Source: Didymella arachidicola (taxonomy: Eukaryota; Ascomycota; Dothideomycetes; Pleosporales; Didymellaceae). Taken from it: a DNA stretch of 64,000 nucleotides. A program made the translations under genes and the position numbers. The notes below the pieces were generated by a model. The model made no database searches. It was given only the letters and a program-made list of their open reading frames with translations, and was not told where the DNA came from. The stretch spans positions 992,001 through 1,056,000 of the forward strand of contig CM049987.1 of the NCBI GenBank assembly GCA_016630955.3. Direction: 5' to 3'. This document shows, piece by piece, positions 21,219 to 31,318 of the stretch (positions within the stretch are counted from its first letter, which is position 1; the number at the start of each line of letters is the position of its first letter).

Positions 21219-23609
21219 ATGACCACACTTGACGAGCTGCGAGACCAGGGTCACACATCGTTTGCGATCAACGAAGACCGAGAGTACGGAGAGCCATTGT
21301 CACCGGGCACCATGTTTGAGGGTGACAACTCATTCAATTCTGACCTTGCCATGTCAATGAATGGCGAAGAGACACCGGCCGTTGAGCTTGAGCGAGACGA
21401 GCGAGAGTTCGGCGACGAGCTATTACAGCCATATCAGAGCTCCTACACATCCCGAAAAGGACACTCGCGGCGTCAATCCGCCACCACACACTACAGCTTC
21501 ATCTCAGCTATGCCATCAGAAACTGCCTCAGTCACCTCAAAACCTGCTTCCGCCGGCAACCCAGCCATCGACACACGATACACTCCACGCAAGGAGCGCC
21601 CACGCTTCCGAAACCCCGAATCTGTACGCGCAATGCAGATGGCCTCACCGCTACCAATGTCGCCCTACGAGAGCAACCGAGAGAGGATGAAGAACGCCTA
21701 CGGCCTTGTAACACCAAGTCGCAATGGCAGGTCCGAGTCAAGACAGTCCTCGCGCAGGGGGAGCATCCGGAGCCACCACAGTCCTAAGCCTCCACCAACA
21801 CCACAGCAAGCGCCTCTCGTCCTGCTGCACGTCACAATACTGCCCATGCAGCTGCCATACTCGCACGAGCTTATGGACAGGATCATGCCGCAGTGGCTGG
21901 TGGAGAACTTTAGACTGCTGGAGGAGAAACTCCAAGATATCATCCTCATGCGCCGCGGCTTACTCATTCCTCACCCTAGGGATGAGTATGAGCTGCTCGA
22001 GGAGCGCATCTTGGAGAGCCTAGAGCTCAAGACTCCACGACTGCTAAAGTGCGGTCACTTTGTGTCGCCAGACGACGATGCAGAGAAGGATGAGGATGAC
22101 GACTCTGCAATCGGTGCAGACGATGGCGCTAGTCGTATGAGCGGAGGCACAATGACCAACGATCACGACCACATGCACAACGACAACATGCACGCAAGGC
22201 GAGATTCTGCTATGTGCTTCGACTGCCATCGCGAGCTGAAGAAGCCTGGCCAAGGCGTAGGTGCTGGTACACGACGCTTTGACATTAGGATCTACGCTGC
22301 CAACGGCTTGATGCGCTCTGAAGCTTGGACAGCTGCCTGGACAGAGATGGAACGCTGCGATGTTGAGATCACACCCTGGATTCCAGAGGAGGTCCGCAAG
22401 ACCCTGGAAAAGAGAATCATCGAGGAACAGGAGGCAGACAAGCGCAAGGCAGCATACAACGCCGAGCTTCTGCGTAGAGTCCAGGAAGACGCCGTACACA
22501 AGCAGAAGCTTGCTGCTGAGGCAACGGCAAAAAAGAGACAAGAGGAGCAGGAGCTGCAGCGAAGCTTCGAGGCTGCAACAGCTGCCCTACAGAGGAGTAT
22601 CGAAGAGAAGGCTGCCGACAAGGCCAATTTCGAGCAGACTATGGAGGAGAAGATTGAGGAGGCGAAGGAGGCGATCCGCTTCGAGCTCGAGTCGCAAGCG
22701 ATGATGGAGTCTAACTCTGTCGCCGAGCGCTTCCGGAACATGGAGGAGGCGCTGAGGCAGTACCAATATGTGTCCTGTCCTCAGTCACCGCTGCCACCAT
22801 CGGTAGCAGCCACGTCACGTTCACGCGCATCGACCTACGACCTGGACTTGCGCAGCGTCTCCCGTGGTCGTCGCGGCTACACCTCAAGCCGGCCCCACGC
22901 CGAACAAATTCCCCTGAGCACGTTGTTGAAGAATTATCTTCTCATCCAGCTCACCGATCCCAAGAATTGGGCAATCGTGCTCTTGACAGCTGCCGTCGGT
23001 TTCATGTCGATGAACATCTCAACCCAGCAGGCTGCTCCTTCTTTGATCAGCGATGTGCCTTCGGTCAACACGGCCTCTGTTTCTGCTGTCATGGCCACCA
23101 CCACAGCATTCTCGACACTAACTGTCACCCACACTCAGGTGGCAAGCAGCGTCTATCCTACAGCATCGTACTCGTCCTCTATCGCTGCTTCTGTTCTCCC
23201 CACTATTTTGCCCAGCGAGCCTGAAGTCGCCGACCACAACGAAGTCCCGGTCTTTGAATCTTCTTCTACCGTCCCGGACGAGCCTCTGCGCCGTGATTCC
23301 GAGGTCTCGGAAGCCGATCCTGAGGAGACGGTGGTGGCCGATCCTGTTGTTGAGGATCTCACAGAGCCAGCGAACATGGACTTTAATCTTTTCGCACACA
23401 CCTCTGAGTTGCTTGGCGCTGCTCACGACGATGCCGTGGTCATGGAGGATCCCGTTACTCCGCAGGCGGAGGACTCTGCGTCTGAAACTGAAAGCGTCGC
23501 CGACGCAGAGACCAACAGTGTCGCCATCGAATCCGACGATGAGATGGACGTCTGCCCTTTCAACCCTATCCAGGTTGAGGAAGATGCCTGCTCGGTCAAC
23601 GACGAGTAA
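21219..23609 (+). CDS. Uncharacterised coiled-coil protein with a single C-terminal membrane segment
   Basis: Single exon, 796 residues, start ATG at 21219. Residues 1-200 are disordered and Ser/Arg-rich (TPRKERPRFRNPESVR; ESRQSSRRGSIRS). Residues about 205-280 are a conserved-looking block (APLVLLHVTILPMQLPYS, then WLVENFRLLEEKLQDIILMR). An acidic linker and two Cys/His clusters follow (LKCGHFV; MCFDCHREL), then about 140 residues of Lys/Glu/Ala-rich coiled coil. A hydrophobic segment, WAIVLLTAAVGFMSMNI, sits at about residues 583-600, followed by a roughly 190-residue Ser/Thr/acidic tail. Proteins of this layout in aspergilli carry the database name 'pathway-specific nitrogen regulator', as I recall it, but nothing here is a DNA-binding domain, so I would not transfer that function. 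Membrane-anchored scaffold is a compositional guess. Confidence 0.78.
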   Translation: MTTLDELRDQGHTSFAINEDREYGEPLSPGTMFEGDNSFNSDLAMSMNGEETPAVELERDEREFGDELLQPYQSSYTSRKGHSRRQSATTHYSFISAMPSETASVTSKPASAGNPAIDTRYTPRKERPRFRNPESVRAMQMASPLPMSPYESNRERMKNAYGLVTPSRNGRSESRQSSRRGSIRSHHSPKPPPTPQQAPLVLLHVTILPMQLPYSHELMDRIMPQWLVENFRLLEEKLQDIILMRRGLLIPHPRDEYELLEERILESLELKTPRLLKCGHFVSPDDDAEKDEDDDSAIGADDGASRMSGGTMTNDHDHMHNDNMHARRDSAMCFDCHRELKKPGQGVGAGTRRFDIRIYAANGLMRSEAWTAAWTEMERCDVEITPWIPEEVRKTLEKRIIEEQEADKRKAAYNAELLRRVQEDAVHKQKLAAEATAKKRQEEQELQRSFEAATAALQRSIEEKAADKANFEQTMEEKIEEAKEAIRFELESQAMMESNSVAERFRNMEEALRQYQYVSCPQSPLPPSVAATSRSRASTYDLDLRSVSRGRRGYTSSRPHAEQIPLSTLLKNYLLIQLTDPKNWAIVLLTAAVGFMSMNISTQQAAPSLISDVPSVNTASVSAVMATTTAFSTLTVTHTQVASSVYPTASYSSSIAASVLPTILPSEPEVADHNEVPVFESSSTVPDEPLRRDSEVSEADPEETVVADPVVEDLTEPANMDFNLFAHTSELLGAAHDDAVVMEDPVTPQAEDSASETESVADAETNSVAIESDDEMDVCPFNPIQVEEDACSVNDE

Positions 23610-23864
23610 GATGGCCTGCTTTTTTCATTCACTTTCTGTACATGACTTTTACTGTGCCCAAAAGAGGCTTATCACGACGACGACATGACAGCACATGATT
23701 GTTGCATTTGAGCGCATTTAGGCGAGCATTCAAGCGAGCATTCTGGCAGCGAGCAAAGCATGTGTTTGGTTCTTTGATATCGTTGCATTTGCGAATACCT
23801 TAGTGGATAGTTCCCCGAGCCCTGTAAATAGCGTGCTAAATCATCATATGCTCCGCCCTCTCCT

Positions 23865-24309
23865 CTACATTGATATCCAATCACTCTTCTTCACTCTCCT
23901 CCGTCTCTTCGCCCTCATCCTCGCCCTCACCCTCACCCTCATCCTCACCCTCATCCTCACCCTCATCCTCACCCTCATCCTCACCCTCATCCTCACCCTC
24001 GTCCCCATCTGACCGCTCACCACAATCCCCGCCAATCTTTTGAAGATGTTTGTCATGGAACATGGCTTGCCCTGCTTGTTTGGATACCGCTTGATGCACT
24101 CCTCTCTGCTTGGGTGTTCGATGTCGAACCAGTAAATGACCTGAAGATGCTCGGCGACAACGGTATTGCTGGTCCAGTCTTTGATCTTGGAGACACCCTT
24201 CTGGAATGCGTGGAAGTCTGCGCGTATATAGACTCTGTTGTCTGGTGTTGAGTTTTGCTGGTGCTGGATTGAGGTGAATGCCTTCAATGGCAGATGGTCT
24301 TTTGTTCAT
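23865..24309 (-). pseudogene. Possible broken small gene ending in a minisatellite-encoded tail
   Basis: Two overlapping minus-strand frames each look partly genuine. One frame (about 24287 to 24040) reads protein-like sequence, for example RVYIRADFHAFQKGVSKIKD, then VIYWFDIEHPSREECIKRYP and GKPCSMTNIFKRLAG, but then runs into a basic Arg-Met repeat. The adjacent frame supplies the only upstream ATG (24309), and beyond about 24015 it encodes a classical acidic tail, (DEGE)n then EETEESEEE and a stop at 23881. A single-base shift near 24030 would join body and tail. No splice pair that would do this is visible. It may be a frameshifted gene, a misjudged overlap, or part of a gene with an unseen upstream exon. 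The family is not recognised. Confidence 0.3.
23911..24003. repeat. 12-bp minisatellite (CCTCACCCTCAT)n
   Basis: About seven head-to-tail copies of a 12-bp unit, with CCTCGCCCTCAC variants at the left end. On the minus strand it reads GAT GAG GGT GAG in one frame (Asp-Glu-Gly-Glu) and Arg-Val-Arg-Met in another. The unit length is a multiple of three, so copy-number change keeps frame. Confidence 0.92.
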
Positions 24310-24315
24310 TATCAA

Positions 24316-25413
24316 GGTTAGAAATGATGAGCAGTCTGATTGTTACAAGACGTGCAAATGGCCTTGACTGAATGCTTGTGGTACGATGCATAGGTGTCAG
24401 TATGCTATGTACAAGGTGCTGGTGAGCCATGTCACTTGGGCTGTGGGAGATTCCATGCTGGAGAGATGGAAAGGGTGAGTCGATCACGTTCGTCATAGGC
24501 AGACTGACAGGGCCAACTGCGGTATTCGTTACTTCTTAGCCCGCCAAGGCCTCAAAGGCTGGCTTCTGTCTTTCCGCTGTGGACTGTGTCTCTTATCCTC
24601 GACGAGTGCCAGAGTGGTCTCCAGAGTCAATGGCGACGTATCGTGGGCGCAGCGTGGATTGGCGCTGTGACGCGTGCGGTGATGGGCGAGGTGGGGTGCC
24701 AAGCAGCTGCAGGGCAGGCCAGGCAGGGCAGCTCAGGGCGCGATGCTATCGCAACCACCTGCGCTGCCGTGGCCGTCCAGCTTGCACTTTGGCCTGCGCT
24801 GTCGATGGAGAGGCACCCGCTGCTGCTACAGGAAGCCGGATCTGCTGCGGGGTGGTGAACCGCCTGCCGCCCGTAGGTGCTCCAATTGCAAGCCACTCTC
24901 GCTCTCGCTGCTGCGCTGCCGTGCACCGCCGAGGAGGGCGGGCGGGCGGGCGCATCGAGGGCGAGGGCAGGCACGCGCTGCAGACTCGCCGCTGACGGAC
25001 TCGCAGGAACGTCTCCCACCATTCAGGCCGCGCCGCCAGACAAAGGCGCGCCGCCCCTCGCGCCCGCGAGCTCCCCGTCGGCGTCCCCCAGGCCCAAGGG
25101 ATACACACATGCGAGGGCCACCGCGAGCTCGAGCTCCTCGACCACCGACGCCATCTCGGAGCTGACAGAGTCGTCGTCCCGGGACTCGCTCCCGGCAGCC
25201 TTTGCGCGCGGCGGAGCCCTCACGACGACGGCCTCGACGACGACGGCCCCTACCGACGCCGCGACCCCGCCGAAGCAGACGCGCAGCTACAGACGCACCA
25301 AGCCGACCCGGGCCACCGCCGCCGCCAGATGGAGTGACGCTGCTGCTCCCCAGCCCAAGAAGCCGCCCACCGCTGTCGCCGCCGCCGCCGCCGCCCACAT
25401 CCTCACCCCGCCC
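24316..25413. other. GC-rich leader/promoter of PAN3
   Basis: About 1.1 kb. From about 24650 to 25413 it is markedly GC-rich, with trinucleotide-like GCC/CCG runs, so open frames are long on several strands by composition alone. The frame continuous with PAN3 upstream of its ATG is Ala/Ser/Thr/Pro low-complexity. I treat this as promoter and 5' UTR rather than coding. Confidence 0.5.
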
Positions 25414-27540
25414 ATGGCCACGGCGTTTGGCGGGCCCTCGGGAGACTCGCGACGCGGCGTGTCGTCTCCTCGCCCCAAGGGCCGCGAGGCCAAGAACACC
25501 TTCTGCCGCAATGTCACCATCTACGGCCACTGCCGCTACGAGAACAGTGAGTTCGTCTCCTCTGTCTGCTGACCTTCTAACGTGACCCCTCCAGCCTGCC
25601 CCTACATCCACGACCACGCGAAGCTGAGCCAGAGCGAGAGCGCCAAGAAGCGCTTCAACGTCGACTCGCCGTCCTTTACGCCCCTGCAGCCCACCACCAA
25701 CGGCTCTGCGACGCCCTCGTCGCGCAGCGCTGCCATCTCGCCCAAGGCTGCCAACGCCGCCGTCTTCACCCCCAAGTCGCAGCGCTCCGGTACGTCTTGC
25801 ACACGCACACTTGTGTCTCCCTCACGCTGACCCTCCCAGCCGTCAGCACGCCCAGCTTGCACACGAAAGAGCCCTCGGCCGAATGGCAGGCGCAGGACTT
25901 TCAGGAGTTTGTGCCTCAGACGTTTGACGGCCAGTTGGTACGTTCACTACACTACTCGTATCCTGGCCCAAAGCAGCATACTAATCCCCCAGGTCGAAGC
26001 AGCGTCGTCATACGACCCCTTCAGCGCCTCCTCGTCCTCAATCACCGTCTCAGCACCGACCATCAACCCATACGCCCAAGACCCCTCAGGACTCACCGGC
26101 GCCTCATACTACCAAAACGCAAACACGTTCCAGGCTTCGCCGGCATACCATCTTTACTGGCCAGTAGGGCCGCAGCCAACCGGGCTGCTCGCATACCAGC
26201 GCACCGCGCACGACTTCTTCATCCCAGATAGCCTTCGGGAAGACCTGCAAAAGAAGGCCGAGGTCGCACGTCAGATTCTCCCAAACACCGCCTTACCACA
26301 CATCGAGCAGTACCACTCACTCTTCTGTCTCGACACATCTCCTCAGAGAAACAATGCTCCGTTTGGCTATGCGAGCTGGATCTACAAAGCCATCTCGAGC
26401 AAAGATGGCAAGACATATGCCTTGCGTCGACTCGAGAATTTCCGCTTGACAAACGAGACTGCCATGCGTTCGTTCCAGCCGTGGAAACGAATACTCAATG
26501 GCAGCGTCGTCACCATCCACGAGGCCTTCACCACAAGAGCCTTCGGTGACAGCTCTTTGATTATGGTCACTGACTACCATCCGAATGCGAAGTCATTGGC
26601 CGACGAGCATTTCAAACCTGTACCACGCTACCATGGTAGACAGCCGGCGTCGTCCCATGTGTCAGAGCAGACCTTGTGGGGCTATCTCGTCCAGATTGGC
26701 TCAGCGCTCAAAGCTATACACGGTGCAGGCTTAGCCGCCAGGCTGATCATTCCGTCTAAAATACTGCTGACATCGAAGAACCGCATACGACTCAATGCCT
26801 GCGGGATCATGGACGTGGTGCAATTCGACAACGCGCGCCCCGTCGCAGAGGCTCAAGCCGATGACCTCCTCCAGCTCGGGCGGCTCGTTCTCTGCATCGC
26901 CAACAACAGCCCACAAGCACACTTGAACATGCAGAAGTCCATGGATTACATAACGAGGAGCTACACCGGTCGCCTGAAAGAATGCATCCAGTACCTTCTC
27001 AGCCCGCAGCCGCAAGCAGGCGCACCCTCTTCACCCACATCACCCACCATCCAGAAGGACATCGATACCTTCCTCGGCGGCATCGCCGACCAATTCGCAT
27101 CTGTCTTCGACTCCGAACTCCATGCGCAAGACACCCTCACCAACACCCTCGGGCGCGAGCTGGAATCCAGCCGAATCGCGCGCTTGCTCGTCAAGCTGAA
27201 CATGGTCAACGAGCGCCCGGAGCTTGACGCATCGCAACACGTGCCCGGCAGCAGCACCGTAAATCTTTCCTCGAGCTGGGCAGAGACGGGAGAGCGGTAC
27301 TACCTGAAGCTCTTCCGCGACTACGTCTTCCACCAGGTCGATGCCAACGGGCATCCAGTCACCGATCTGGCACACGTGCTCGACTGCCTGAACAAGCTTG
27401 ATGCGGGAACCGACGAGAAGATGATGTTGACGAGCAGGGATGAGCAGAATGTTCTTATCGTGAGCTATAGAGAAGTTAAGAGGGGACTGGAGTCGGCGTT
27501 CCAGGATCTCGTCAGGGCGGGCCGGGCGAGCAAGAGTTAG
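25414..27540 (+). CDS. PAN3: PAN3, regulatory subunit of the PAN2-PAN3 poly(A) nuclease
   Basis: Adaptor of the PAN deadenylase: it binds poly(A)-binding protein and PAN2 and starts mRNA poly(A) shortening in the cytoplasm. Four exons: 25414-25546, 25595-25789, 25840-25937 and 25993-27540; phases agree and give 657 residues, normal for the family. The N-terminal CCCH zinc finger is C-x8-C-x5-C-x3-H, running across the first intron (FCRNVTIYGHCRYEN / TCPYIHDHAK). The PAM2-like segment (VSTPSLHTKEPSAEWQAQ area, then QDFQEFVPQTFDGQ) follows. Residues about 220-500 are the pseudokinase (AFTTRAFGDSSLIMVTDYHP; LARLIIP-type catalytic-loop remnant; no DFG). The C-terminal knob and dimerising coiled coil end the protein (FRDYVFHQVDANGHPVTDLA). 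The start at 25414 (MATAFGG) is the first plausible ATG; upstream extension would be low-complexity. Confidence 0.95.
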
Positions 27541-28103
27541 TGGCCCAGGCACGCGACACGGGACTACAGGCGAGAGCGAGCGAGGAGAAAGCAAGGACTC
27601 TTTTTAAACACCCCGCAGTAAGGGAATGGGAACCTGCCCATCATCACGTCTAGAGCAGAGCAGAGCACGAGTACATCCATACGTGATCAATAACGCTTAT
27701 ACATTCATCATACGTCCACCTTGGTCTTGCTCGCGAACCCGTGAATCGAGGGTAAGTCCGCCCCTTTCACATCCAAATCTGCAGCTGGTATGCAAGTCTT
27801 GCACTCGTGCATAGCGTTCCATCAATTCCATGTGCTACATACTTGTTCTCAGACTCTGAGGAACCGCCGCCAGAGCTGGTGCTTACGCAAAAGAGACAAT
27901 AACGGAAGCTACTGACATCACACCGTCTGAATGAACAAGGCCAGCGGTGCATTTCGTCAGCATCCAGGGGAGGTTCACGTCTAGCATAGCGAACAGTACA
28001 TGACAGCACACAAACAAGTTACTATTACATTACAACATCCTACAAGGAGAACGGGGTATCCAGCCAAAAAAAAAAAAAAGAAGAAAAAAAAACACACACA
28101 ACC
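27541..28103. other. Intergenic with A-rich/CA microsatellite
   Basis: About 560 bp between convergent genes. At 28066-28104 an imperfect poly(A) tract interrupted by G passes into (CA)n, immediately next to the end of the minus-strand gene. Otherwise nothing recognised. Confidence 0.6.
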
Positions 28104-29456
28104 TCACCCACACCCAACCCACACCCTCCCCGCACCCACCCCATCCACCTCCCCATCCACCCGACTCGCATTCTTCCACGCCGCCACCACAGCCCCAACA
28201 CCCACCTCCCCCCTCCCATCCCACGGCACACTCCCCACAAACTGCCCCAACGACACCGACCCAATCTGCACGCGCGCAAGCTCGCGCGGCGTGTACTCGG
28301 CAACGCGGGGCGTGGTGCGGGATACCAGGCCCCAGTCCTCCGCGGACGACGAGTGCTGCCGGTAGAGGAGGTGCTCTGTGTGGGCGAGTGTGGTGAAGGT
28401 TTTCATTACGGCGTGTTTTGAGATTTTGGGCCCCTTGGGGTCGAGGGTGGCGAGGAAGGTGTGGAGGGAGGCGGTGCCGATGAATATGTGGCGGTGTTTG
28501 TATTGGAGTTCGGAGGCGGATGAGGGGGGTGTTGGGGGGGGAGGGAGTTGGGTTTGGGAGAGTGGGCGGCGGGGGGAACGAGAGGATTGAGAGGGGTGGG
28601 AGGGCTGAGAGGGGTGGGAGGGGAGCGTGCGGAATGGTAGGGGCATGGATAGGTTGCGTCTGTGTGAGCGGGTGGGTGTTGAGGCGTCGGGTTTCGCTGC
28701 GCTTGCTTTGAAGCGTAGTAAGCCTCCGTTGTTGTTTCTCTGTGCGCGGAGCGTCCTCGGGGCTGATCTTCGCGTGGTGCTGGGTGTAGAGTCTACTGAG
28801 ATGTTTCGCCGATGTCTGTGATATTGGGGGGTTATAGGAGCGTCGGTCATGTCAGTGATGTCGACAAGTGTCCGGTCTGGGCTCTCTACATTATCTTCCT
28901 CAGCGCTCGCGACAGCATTGCCCTCGGAATCAACAGCTGGTTCGCCCACTCTCGCTGGGGCAGGATCGTCTCCTTTTGTGGACGTTGTATCGGAGCCCAA
29001 TACCCCCTCGTCTGGTGGCGGCGGTGTGCGAGTTGGAGTGGAGTGTGGTCCGTCGTTTGCTTCCAAGGAGGCCTTTGGCGATCCATGTCCAGAATCTCGT
29101 CTTTGCACAAGCTCTGGAGTAGTCCGGATGTCTCGAAGGGAGATATCCAGCGTATCCCCTTGAGCCGCATCTTCAAGTTCAAACCCATCCAGAACAGTCC
29201 TCACAGTGTTTTTCCAGTGCTGTCGATATCGGAGCTCGGGGGGTAGTCGAAGCAGTTCTGGCCGGTGGAGGAGCGGATGGGCGACTGCTGTTTCTAGTCC
29301 TTGTCTCTGTACTTCGTGCGCGAAGCGAGAGCGTGCAGGGACCGAGTGCGAACGCTGCCGGCGAATTTTCGTCTGGTCTAATCCCTTCAACAGCTCGAGA
29401 GCGAGAGCGCGGCGAGCGGCGGTGGGTCTCTGCATGATTTTGGTGAGCCATATCAT
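28104..29456 (-). CDS. Uncharacterised Ser/Pro-rich protein
   Basis: Single open frame; about 450 residues from the ATG at 29456 (MIWLTKIMQRPTAARRALA). The frame is open further upstream with other ATGs (29600, 29531), so the start is uncertain. The first 100 residues are basic and helical, with LLRLPPELRYRQHWKNTVR resembling a short conserved motif. The middle (about 150-330) is disordered, with many SP/TP sites. The last 130 residues look folded again (HIFIGTASLHTFLATLDP; ISKHAVMKTFTTLAHTEHLLYR; PRELARVQIGSVSLGQFVG). The extreme C-terminus (RVWVGCG) comes from a simple C/A-rich tract and may be degenerate. The base composition of the 3' third is strongly skewed (G-rich on the coding strand). 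I recognise no family. Confidence 0.6.
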   Translation of the reverse strand: MIWLTKIMQRPTAARRALALELLKGLDQTKIRRQRSHSVPARSRFAHEVQRQGLETAVAHPLLHRPELLRLPPELRYRQHWKNTVRTVLDGFELEDAAQGDTLDISLRDIRTTPELVQRRDSGHGSPKASLEANDGPHSTPTRTPPPPDEGVLGSDTTSTKGDDPAPARVGEPAVDSEGNAVASAEEDNVESPDRTLVDITDMTDAPITPQYHRHRRNISVDSTPSTTRRSAPRTLRAQRNNNGGLLRFKASAAKPDASTPTRSHRRNLSMPLPFRTLPSHPSQPSHPSQSSRSPRRPLSQTQLPPPPTPPSSASELQYKHRHIFIGTASLHTFLATLDPKGPKISKHAVMKTFTTLAHTEHLLYRQHSSSAEDWGLVSRTTPRVAEYTPRELARVQIGSVSLGQFVGSVPWDGRGEVGVGAVVAAWKNASRVDGEVDGVGAGRVWVGCG

Positions 29457-29916
29457 GCAAACATGAACTGTGACGGTGTGCAGGCAGACCGCGGTGGCGC
29501 GGCACAGCGTAAACAGTCGGTCGCGTGGCATGGCAACTGGCGGGGCTCCTTCACTTTGTGACTTCGAGGTGCTCAAGCGGTCAAGACAAAGTGTGTGCAT
29601 CTGTTGCACAGTGTGCGCTGCCGTGCACACGACATTCTGGTGCAGGACTGTGGGAAGGAACCATGGTTCGTTAATTCAGGGCCTGAGTGATGTACCGTGG
29701 CTCGCGATAAGAATGACTGCGAAGCATGAATGCAATCCAATGTTTTGTCAGGAGGGGACTGGTTGCGCGGAGGCTCCCCTCAGGAATGCTGGCATCGCCA
29801 CGTGGAATGTTCACCTACGAGGGGGCTGGAATGCAACGCCTGGCTGGAGATATGAAAAAGTACAAGACTTGTCGCAGACCTGGCTTTGTTGCGGTTCTGC
29901 ATGGTCCCAGCAGCCA
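29457..29916. other. Intergenic
   Basis: About 460 bp between two minus-strand genes. Only random-looking open frames; nothing recognised. Confidence 0.45.
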
Positions 29917-30886
29917 TCAACTACCTCTTCCACGCCCTTTGCCGCGCGCCATTCGCACGCTGTGTGGAACAAAGTGCAAAGCCGACATACTGGAAGCCAA
30001 GCTGTCCACAGGATCAGCATGATTCTTTTCGGAGCCTGAGGCTGTTTTCTCCTGGCTTCCACGACCTCGTCCGTAGCCTTGAGGGTGGCTGAAGCCTCCA
30101 CGACCGCGCAGCCTCATGTGGGAAGGTCTCAAATCGCGTCGTTGCTGGTTCGCCGCCTCGATCCCTCCCTCGTCTGGCACCACGTCCATACAGTCACCAG
30201 CAGCGCTGGCAAAGGACTCCCCTCTGCGCCTGTTAGCGTTCGAAGTCGTTGTGTCCATTGTGCTTGATCGCCGCCGGTGGGTTGGCCGCAACATGCTGTT
30301 CCTGCGGTCAATGCCGTCGTTAATTATGAAGAAGTCATAGTTCTTTGGGAACTGGTGCTTGTCTACGCAATGCATTCGGCGCTTGGGCGCTGTGCTGCAA
30401 AGTCGGTCACACGTTGGGACCAGGCAGGCGAACTGTAATCAGTCAGCCATGCCCTCCTCAATGCACTGGACTTTGCACCGGGAAACGTACACTCTCGATG
30501 CCTCCATCTTCATGGCACGATAGTTGGAGATGTAAGAACTAGGGGCCTACCGTCTGTTCGCCTCTATCTCGTCTGGCGGCAACGAATGGATCATGATTTT
30601 CTGAAATGTGCAAATGCAGGATGTGCTCATCAGGGAAATTCTTCTGGCACTCAGAACAGCGGTTTGTATGCATCTTCTGGTAATGTACGTCGTACTCTTC
30701 GTAAGAAGCAAAGCCCATTGAATCATGAGGAGGAAGCAAACACTTCATGACCGTAGGCTGCTCAGATACAGCAAACTGTGTGTCTATGTGTACAAGCTTG
30801 ATGTCGATAGACTGCTCGCGCGAGAAAGGACTGCTGGTGTCTTCTGAGGACGACAAAGAGTCTCCGCGTGAGCGTTTGACTCCCAT
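29917..30886 (-). CDS. C2H2 zinc-finger protein, ZNF511-like
   Basis: Two exons, 30886-30551 and 30432-29917, joined across a 115-bp intron (GTAGGCC...TTACAG) in phase 0, giving 283 residues. A first C2H2 finger lies at about residues 78-100 (CSECQKNFPDEHILHLH...H). The intron falls directly before a second finger of C-x4-C type (FACLVPTCDRLCSTAPKRRM, then H-x5-H). After it comes DKHQFPKNYDFFIINDG, the stretch that follows the fingers in metazoan and fungal ZNF511 homologues. The C-terminus is basic with RG/GR-rich patches (MRLRGRGGFSHPQGYGRGRG; ARGKGRGRGS), typical of RNA-binding tails. Function of the family is poorly known; the name rests on the finger-plus-FPK arrangement. It is divergent from the EST1-like gene with about 430 bp between them. 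Confidence 0.85.
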
Positions 30887-31318
30887 GATGTGCGTTGACA
30901 GTGGCTTCGAGGCTATGAAAGAGGGCAGTACCTTTGTCAGTCAGCAGTGTCCTCTCCAGATTCGAGCAGGTTGGCGTGGTGATGTCTCAGGGGAGGAGCG
31001 AAGCATGCTAGTCGAGGTGGTGGGGCGCCAGGGTCCACCGTGATTTCACCAACGCGGAAGGAACCCAACGCCTCGAGCGACTCACACAAGCCTGCCTCAC
31101 CTCGACTCTCACCCCGACATCGCCGCACACCTCGACGCTCTCACGCGCGTCCTGGTGCCCGTCAGCTGCCGCATCCTCCCCGCTCACTACACGTCCTCAC
31201 ATCAGGGCATCCGCGACTTCAATGGAACACGCCCGCCACTACGAACGCCATTCCGTGCTCCGTGCCTTCGTCTGACCTCCCGGCCGACCGTGGGGTCACA
31301 TATGAATATCGTCGGCGC
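30887..31318. promoter_or_regulatory. Divergent promoter, ZNF511-like / EST1-like
   Basis: About 430 bp shared by two divergently transcribed genes. The EST1-like reading frame stays open through much of it without an ATG, so an upstream coding exon is possible. No specific binding site is claimed. Confidence 0.45.

Noticed and set aside
24826..25617. 263-codon minus-strand open frame opposite PAN3 and its leader
   Set aside because: Gly/Arg low complexity from GC-rich DNA, overlapping PAN3 exon 1 in antisense.
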